Origin: Stephanodiscus triporus
Taxonomy: Eukaryota > Bacillariophyta > Thalassiosirophyceae > Thalassiosirales > Thalassiosiraceae
NCBI GenBank assembly: GCA_036939755.1
Contig: JALLAZ010000162.1
Location: forward strand, 1 to 20,546
Reading direction: 5' to 3'
Length of the DNA: 20,546 nucleotides
The notes under the pieces are model-generated. The model was not told the DNA's origin. It saw nothing but the letters and a program-made list of their open reading frames with translations, and made no database searches. The translations under genes were made by a program, and so were the position numbers. Positions 15,617 to 20,546 of the stretch are shown here, piece by piece. Numbering within the stretch: the first letter of the stretch is position 1; each line of letters begins with the position of its first letter.

Positions 15617-18600
15617 ATGGCATCGATGCGGCCTTTCGCCCTCCTTTGCATCATTATTTCGGCTTACTCCCGCGACCATCGTCGTCTTCGTTGCGATGCA
15701 TTGTCCATCGCCGGTCGGACGAGTCCCGCGCCGCATCGCGATCGCGCCATCGTCGCGGCGAGGGCGGCGTGGGCGACATCCCTCGCCAATTCCTCCCCCC
15801 CGGCGTCGTCGCGCCCGCCGTCGTCGACGATCGCATTGCGCATGGTGATGCTAACGCCCGAGAGCATCATCGAGCAGGCGTCGACGCAGAATTTGCTCGA
15901 CATGATCCTCGACGAGTCCGTGCGCACGCAGAGCCGCGACCCCGTCATGATGCAGTTCAACCCCTCCCGGGGATGGATATGGCGCCAGTGGCGGGGCACG
16001 GTGTTCTCCGAGACGTGGAAGTCATGCCTCGCGAACATGGCCCTCGCGACGTCCGTGGCCTTCCTTTACGTGCTGTATCCGGGCCTGCGAGACATGTTGC
16101 AGGGCTTCTCGATACTCTGGGGTCAGCTCCTTAGCGTCACCACCTTCACGCTCACGTTCTTCCTGAATCAGAGCTACGGCCTTTGGAGGAAGTGCTACGA
16201 CTACTCCCGACGGCTGCAGGGCAGGTTGAACGATCTGGGCATGACGCTCGCGGCGCACGCGACCAGGACCAAGCCCAGCAGTCCCGACGTGCCGTCGACG
16301 TACACGCCCCAGAGCCGACAGGCCCTCGAGTTGGTTTCGAGGTACGTCCGCGTCTTCAACCTCCTGACCTACGGTGAGTCTAACGAAGAAAAAAAATGAC
16401 GTCGATTCGATCTTCTTCGTCTTCTTCTTCGTCTTCTTCTTCGTCTTCTTCTTCTTCTTCGCATGCGTGTGTATGATTCCGCGCCCCGCCACGCACTCGC
16501 GTCGAAATAAGTTGCGTCCATACTAATTTTGATTCCTTGCCGGTTCTTCTTCTCAGCTTCCTTCACGAGGTCGCACCGTCCGATACTCACGCCTCGGGGG
16601 ATGCGACGGCTCGTCGAGAGGGGGATACTCACGTCGAGGGAACGGGAAATACTGACCGACGCCGAGGTCCCTGCCACGCAGCGTCACAACGCCGTCCTCG
16701 TATGGCTAATACGTCTATTCGTGGAGGGCCGACAGGCCGGGGTCTTCGAGGGGGGGATGGGATTCGAGGAGCAATTCCTCGAGAAGTGCCACGTGATACG
16801 CGCCCAGTACGGCGCCATAGGCGACGAATTGCAGGGACGCATGCCGTTGGCGTACGCGCACATCGTCCAGGTCCTGCTGGACGTGGTGCTGTGGATGTAC
16901 CCCTTCATGGCCCTGAGCACCGGCATGGCGTGGTACATCGGCATCGTCGGCACGGGACTGCTGACGATGTTCTACCAGGGCCTTTTCGACTTGGCGAAGC
17001 AGTTCCTCGATCCGTACGATAACGAAAATTACGGCAAGGGAGACGATCCCCTGGTCATCGACACCCTGATAGCCGAGACGAACGCGGGGTCGGTGCGATG
17101 GTTGAACAGCTTCCAACAGCAGCCGTGGAACAGGCAGTCGTTGGTCGACGGCGAGCTTTCGAATTTGATACTTCCGTTGCGTGGGTATTCCGTGGAGTTC
17201 CTTGCGGAGAAGCAGGCGCAAGAGGAGAAGGAGAGGCAGGAGAGAGAGCTTGCACTCAAGGAGAAGAAGAGGAAGGAGGAGGAGAGGGATCGGCAAAGGG
17301 CCGAGGCTTTACTATTAGGATATGTTGCAAACATGAAGAATGGAACGAGCACGGTACTCGGAGAGAGACTGAATGGTTCTGCGGTGCTCACGCCGGCGGG
17401 AGAGGTCTTGATGAACAGCGACATAGTTGGCGAAGTAGAGAGTAACATGACATTCATGGAAGTTTCAGGAGGCGAAGTAGTGACAACATCGTCACTCTTT
17501 TCCCCTAGCAGCTTTGCTGCGATGAAAGCAAGTTATGCGTCAACAGACATCACAACAAATATCGCATCCGATGACCTAGCTGTTTCCGAAGAGATGCCAG
17601 TGGCTGTTGATGTCCCACCCCTAGTTGATGACACAAATGAAATATCTTGGTCCATATTAGGTAAAAATCCTAACTTCGAGGAGAGCATTGACAACATGGA
17701 CAAATACAAATCATCGGCGCCGTTGCCACTTTTCAATTTTGAGTACGACGAAAGTCTCATAGATGATGATATCGACGATGATGACATTTTTACGCCGCTG
17801 CAAATCGAATGGTTTGACGAAGTTGGACCTGACGGAAAGGAATATCGTGAGTACCGCTGCATGCACTCTGAGCGGTTATTCGTGAGATAAGCATATCAAT
17901 ATTCTAACATCTTTTCTTTGTCTCGTGAACGAAATAGGCCTGTCGCAAATGCTTGCCGACGAAGATTGGTCCTTCAACGACGAAGGCGAAGTTGAGGACA
18001 AAGCAACGGCCGAGCCGATGACGTATGATGAGTTTACACAAAAGGCGACGGAGATTATAGAGCAGGTCGATAATGAAATTGCCGAGACAAAAGAAATCAT
18101 GAGTGTTTCTCCAGGTAGAGATGCAGAGTATGATGTCAAGAACAGGGAAAGCACCCGGAGCCCTGCGTCATTCGAAACACGCCGCACGGTAGTTGATGAG
18201 CCAGTGCCACTGTATGAGTGAGTGCACATATGGAATTATGCCACCCTCTTCTCCTCTTTCCCTTGTTAGCTGTGTAGTAGATAACCAACTTTTCCTCAAA
18301 GCCAAACGAAATTAGACGGTATTTCACAATTGTGGGGGGCTCCTCCAGGAGTCCTGGAACAAAAGATGGCTGAAGACGATGACGACTCTGAGCAGGTCCT
18401 GTTAAATGATGGCATTGACTTCAGAAATATTTATTCGCTTTGGGGATCTGATGTACCGTCATGGATGAAAACTCTTGACGAAGAAGAGAAGACTCCTCTC
18501 ATCCCATCGATGGAAGGACTCTCTCAACTATGGAACGGAAATATACCACCGTACGGAAAGGAGGATCCGGTTGATTGTCAATACGACTCAATAGGGGAGA

Positions 18601-19103
18601 GGGTTGTTGATTTTCAAGCATATGCGGGGCTGGAGTGGTGGGATGAAGTCTCCGAGGACGGAAAAGAGCTCAGACTCTCACAAATTCTCGCTGATGAGGA
18701 ATATGAGGAAGCAATGATAGTAAAAGCAGCGATACCTATGACGTTTGAGCGATTCGCGGAAGAGGCTGAAAAGTTGATAGAGCTTGCAGAAGTTGAAAGG
18801 AAGGAGACTGAAGCTATCATGAAGGCGCCGCCTAACGCTGCATTTTTAGATGCAGTCGAAGATTCACCTGTGGCGTCTGTAGTCGAAGATGCCGTTGTTT
18901 CTAGTGACAAGTTTGAAGATATGATATTGTCATTGTCAGAAGAAAATAGGTTAGTTTATGATACTGATTCAATTGATGACCTTCTGGGAGGGGACGGCAC
19001 TATGAGCAACAGTGTATCACCCATTTCAGATGCATATCAACAGATAGCAGATGCCACATTAATTGGAGATGTTGAATCAATTATGAAAGGTGACAGCGAT
19101 TGA
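15617..19103 (+). CDS. Bestrophin-family anion channel with long repeat-bearing C-terminal tail
   Basis: Four exons (15617-16373, 16557-17846, 17938-18217, 18302-19103) join in phase to 1042 residues. The ATG is in the context CAAACAATGG. Residues 1-75 are a presequence: hydrophobic RPFALLCIIISAYS, then a Ser/Arg/Ala-rich stretch after CDA|LS, consistent with plastid targeting though less canonical than A|F. The bestrophin core spans about 115-440. Evidence is WIWRQWRGTVFSETWKSCLA, TM segments near 140-155, 165-185, 355-370 and 375-393, the NQSYGLWRKCYDYSRRLQG arm, and DPYDNENYGKGDDPLVID (404-421) in place of the family's acidic gate-ring motif. A charged coiled coil follows (468-505). The tail has two ~75-residue repeats (W671 and W888 blocks) and three L-W-(G/N) motifs (W787, W823, W853). 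Bestrophins are pentameric anion channels. Diatom and green-algal plastid members are thought to pass bicarbonate in CO2 concentration, so that role is inferred here. Confidence 0.85.
16374..16556 (+). other. Bestrophin intron 1, with CTT-rich microsatellite
   Basis: 183-bp intron, GTGAGT to CTTCTCAG, splitting an Ala codon (G|CT) between LLTY and SFTRS. Positions 16411-16461 are a TTC/GTC microsatellite acting as a long pyrimidine tract. Its purine complement produces a false Lys-rich antisense frame. Confidence 0.85.
17847..17937 (+). other. Bestrophin intron 2
   Basis: 91-bp intron, GTGAGT to AAATAG, splitting an Arg codon (C|GC). Splicing joins DGKEYR to LSQMLADE. The second tail repeat reads DGKELRLSQILADE without an intron, which confirms the join. 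Confidence 0.9.
18218..18301 (+). other. Bestrophin intron 3
   Basis: 84-bp intron, GTGAGT to CTCAAAG, joining GA to C (Asp776) in PLYDQTKLDGISQLWG. An alternative AG at 18314-18315 gives the wrong phase and was not used. Confidence 0.8.
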
Positions 19104-19912
19104 AGAAGATTCTACTTACATGTGACCATATAGAATGAATGATGATGCAATACAAAAAATGTAACCAAGCATGGAACAAGAAATGAGAAGTATGTTTTCC
19201 TCCTGCTGTCAGCATTTCTTAACCGTAGCACGATAAAATGAAGCTTTTATAAAATAATAATAGAGTAAATGATTACTCCTTCACCAAACCTAAGAAGTTG
19301 GTGTAAGAGGTGGCTCTCCTGCCGCGTACACAATCATGTTCGTTACAGCGAGGAAGACAGGCAAGAGACGTGGTTCTTCCCCGCAATGTCTCTTTTTTAC
19401 AAGACTTTGTATTGGCAGTGGCACCCATGGTTGCGGCTTAGCGTCTTGCAAAGCGACTGGACTTGTAAATCCAGGCACTGATTCCATCTTCATCGGAAAG
19501 ATTTAAGTAGGTTTCAAAAGGATGAAGGGAGGATTGATGCTCGTTTGTGGATTACACATGCTGATATCCCTTCCCACACTTGAGATGGCACCCACGGCTG
19601 TGGAATCGCAGCCCTCAGTGAGAAGATTAGATCAGGGCATTGGTATTAATAAAGACTAATGGCCTTGGCCGGGGAGGTCACGTGAACACCCTACCCCTAT
19701 TCATCATGGTCTAAATACAGTTATGAGAATTATACGCTATGCTTTTGATGGTTCTGTTGAGCCATCACGTTGAAGGAGAGGCGACGTGTTTGGGTTCATG
19801 ATTCGGGTTTCGCACATGAGGGCGGGAGAATTACTCCCTCCACTCACCCACAGATGAGCATATTTCCTCAGTCCCCTCTAGATCAGGCGGTCAGGATCGG
19901 CTGGTCTTGCAA
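19104..19912. other. Intergenic region, no gene seen
   Basis: It begins with the bestrophin 3' UTR (AT-rich, about 19104-19265). The rest shows only short frames. Two related segments, GTGGCACCCATGGTTGCGG near 19421 and ATGGCACCCACGGCTGTGG near 19584, suggest an old local duplication. Because the copia remnant lies just to the right in minus orientation, part of this may be degraded 3' retrotransposon or LTR sequence, but I could not define LTR ends. Confidence 0.35.
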
Positions 19913-20245
19913 TCATTGCGAAGGGTAGTCATCGTATATGTCATAGAGGATGCCACCAATGAGTCTTCGGCATTTGGCGCTGTGAGTAACTTTGGTCATA
20001 AGGTCTGATAAGTTAAACCCAGTTTTGAAATGGGTAATTGCTGATTCGCCCATTGCGACTGATTCTCAAGCTGCATGGTAACAGATAGAGTTGCATTTCT
20101 TTTTCAATGTTGACTCGGCAGGTCCAGTGGAATTGGTCACTTGGGATTTGTTATCCCCAAATATGTATGAGGGTCCTGTCAGAGGAATGCCCATCATGCA
20201 GATTGTACTGCAGTCCCCTCAATTTCTCAATGCCGTGCTAGGGGC
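19913..20245 (-). mobile_element. Decayed Ty1/copia retrotransposon fragment (RNase H C-terminal part)
   Basis: On the minus strand from 20197 the frame reads MMGIPLTGPSYIFGDNKSQV, then STLKKKCNSICYH. This is the highly conserved end of copia RNase H (MMGIP-x-x-GP-x-x-x-x-GDN-x-S ... STLKKK-x-N-x-I-x-YH). After an in-frame stop (20066-20068) it resumes in the same frame with ESVAMGES, NLSDLMTKV, RRLIGGILYDIYDD and ends at 19913-19915. Upstream, EKLRGLQYNL lies in a neighbouring frame, so a 1-nt frameshift precedes MMGIP. With at least one stop and one frameshift, the element is dead. No complete pol, LTR or target-site duplication was found. Confidence 0.85.
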
Positions 20246-20325
20246 TGCACTGGAGAATTAAAATAATAATAATTTGGTCAACATATGTTTTTGTCGGTTC
20301 AAAGTTGTAGACATGTTGTGTCATA

Positions 20326-20546
20326 TCAATAGTCACCAAGAAAATATTTAAAAAAATATCCGCAACCCATTTGTAATGGGTAAAAACACGTTTTTTTAGT
20401 CCCCAGCTTAACTATCCAAACTACATGCATATGGGGCATAAAACTTTCAGATATTGCTCTCATGTATGCCTGAAAGATGCCTGCAAAGTGCTGGGCTGTG
20501 ATTTCAACTCTAAGTGGGCTGTTGGAGATACCATAGGGTGGCGGAC
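20326..20546 (-). other. Open frame reaching the right edge, unassigned
   Basis: One minus-strand frame is open for 72 codons from the window edge to a TGA at 20326-20328. It starts PPPYGISNSPLRVEITAQHF and continues AGIFQAYMRAISESF. The first half looks protein-like and the end (GCGYFFKYFLGDY) less so. It may be more retrotransposon sequence, the end of a gene to the right or chance. Positions 20246-20325 hold nothing recognisable. Confidence 0.2.

Noticed and set aside
16022..16492. Minus-strand frame with Lys/Thr run
   Set aside because: The Lys run is the complement of the CTT microsatellite in bestrophin intron 1.
19290..19493. 67-codon minus-strand frame
   Set aside because: Starts with ATG but shows no domain or signal. 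It could be a relic of retrotransposon sequence but cannot be supported.
1..20546. tRNA, rRNA, CRISPR, prokaryotic operons or viral genes
   Set aside because: No cloverleaf-like or rRNA-like segment, no regularly spaced repeats, and gene structure is clearly eukaryotic with introns.

Overview
This window looks like nuclear DNA of a diatom, most likely a centric one (Thalassiosira/Cyclotella type). That is an inference from several signals. Short GT-AG introns of 84-183 bp, mostly with GTGAGT donors, interrupt otherwise long reading frames. Start codons sit in (A)ACAATGG-like contexts. One protein has an ER signal peptide followed by an A|F plastid-entry motif. There is a DUF6824 domain, a family that is abundant in diatoms, and a decayed copia retrotransposon of diatom flavour. 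There is also a silaffin-like lysine cluster, and Ser, Asp and Gly runs are encoded by trinucleotide microsatellites. I saw no rRNA, tRNA or CRISPR.

Layout. Positions 1-484 (-) are the N-terminal part of a DUF6824 protein cut by the window edge. Positions 869-2146 (-) encode a GHL15-like putative glycoside hydrolase, head to head with 2362-4519 (+), a secreted protein joining a 2OG-Fe(II) oxygenase-like domain to a DOMON domain. A C29 tract lies between that gene and the convergent 4707-5993 (-) AATF/Bfr2 (TRAUB) ribosome-biogenesis factor. That factor is head to head with 6366-8429 (+), a phosphodiester-glycosidase (NAGPA-domain) protein. Next comes 8566-10745 (-), a plastid-targeted protein of unknown function with one intron, head to head with 10951-11790 (+), a polytopic membrane protein. 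An AT-richer, gene-poor stretch at 11.8-13.6 kb holds a candidate silaffin-like gene or pseudogene flanked by two copies of a ~54-bp repeat. Positions 13641-15387 (-) are a two-lobed aspartic-protease-like gene with an apparent frameshift. It is head to head with 15617-19103 (+), a four-exon bestrophin-family channel whose long C-terminal tail carries two copies of a ~75-residue repeat. The right end (19.1-20.5 kb) is non-genic apart from a copia RNase H remnant on the minus strand.

How the parts relate. Four of the gene pairs are divergent, with only 205-372 bp between start codons, so shared promoters are likely. No metabolic operon-like logic is evident. The most interesting points are the repeat-bearing tail of the bestrophin (possibly a protein-docking tail on a thylakoid anion or bicarbonate channel), the silaffin-like locus, the oxygenase-DOMON fusion and the interrupted protease. 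Exon joins were worked out by hand from splice consensus and reading phase. No homology search was run.
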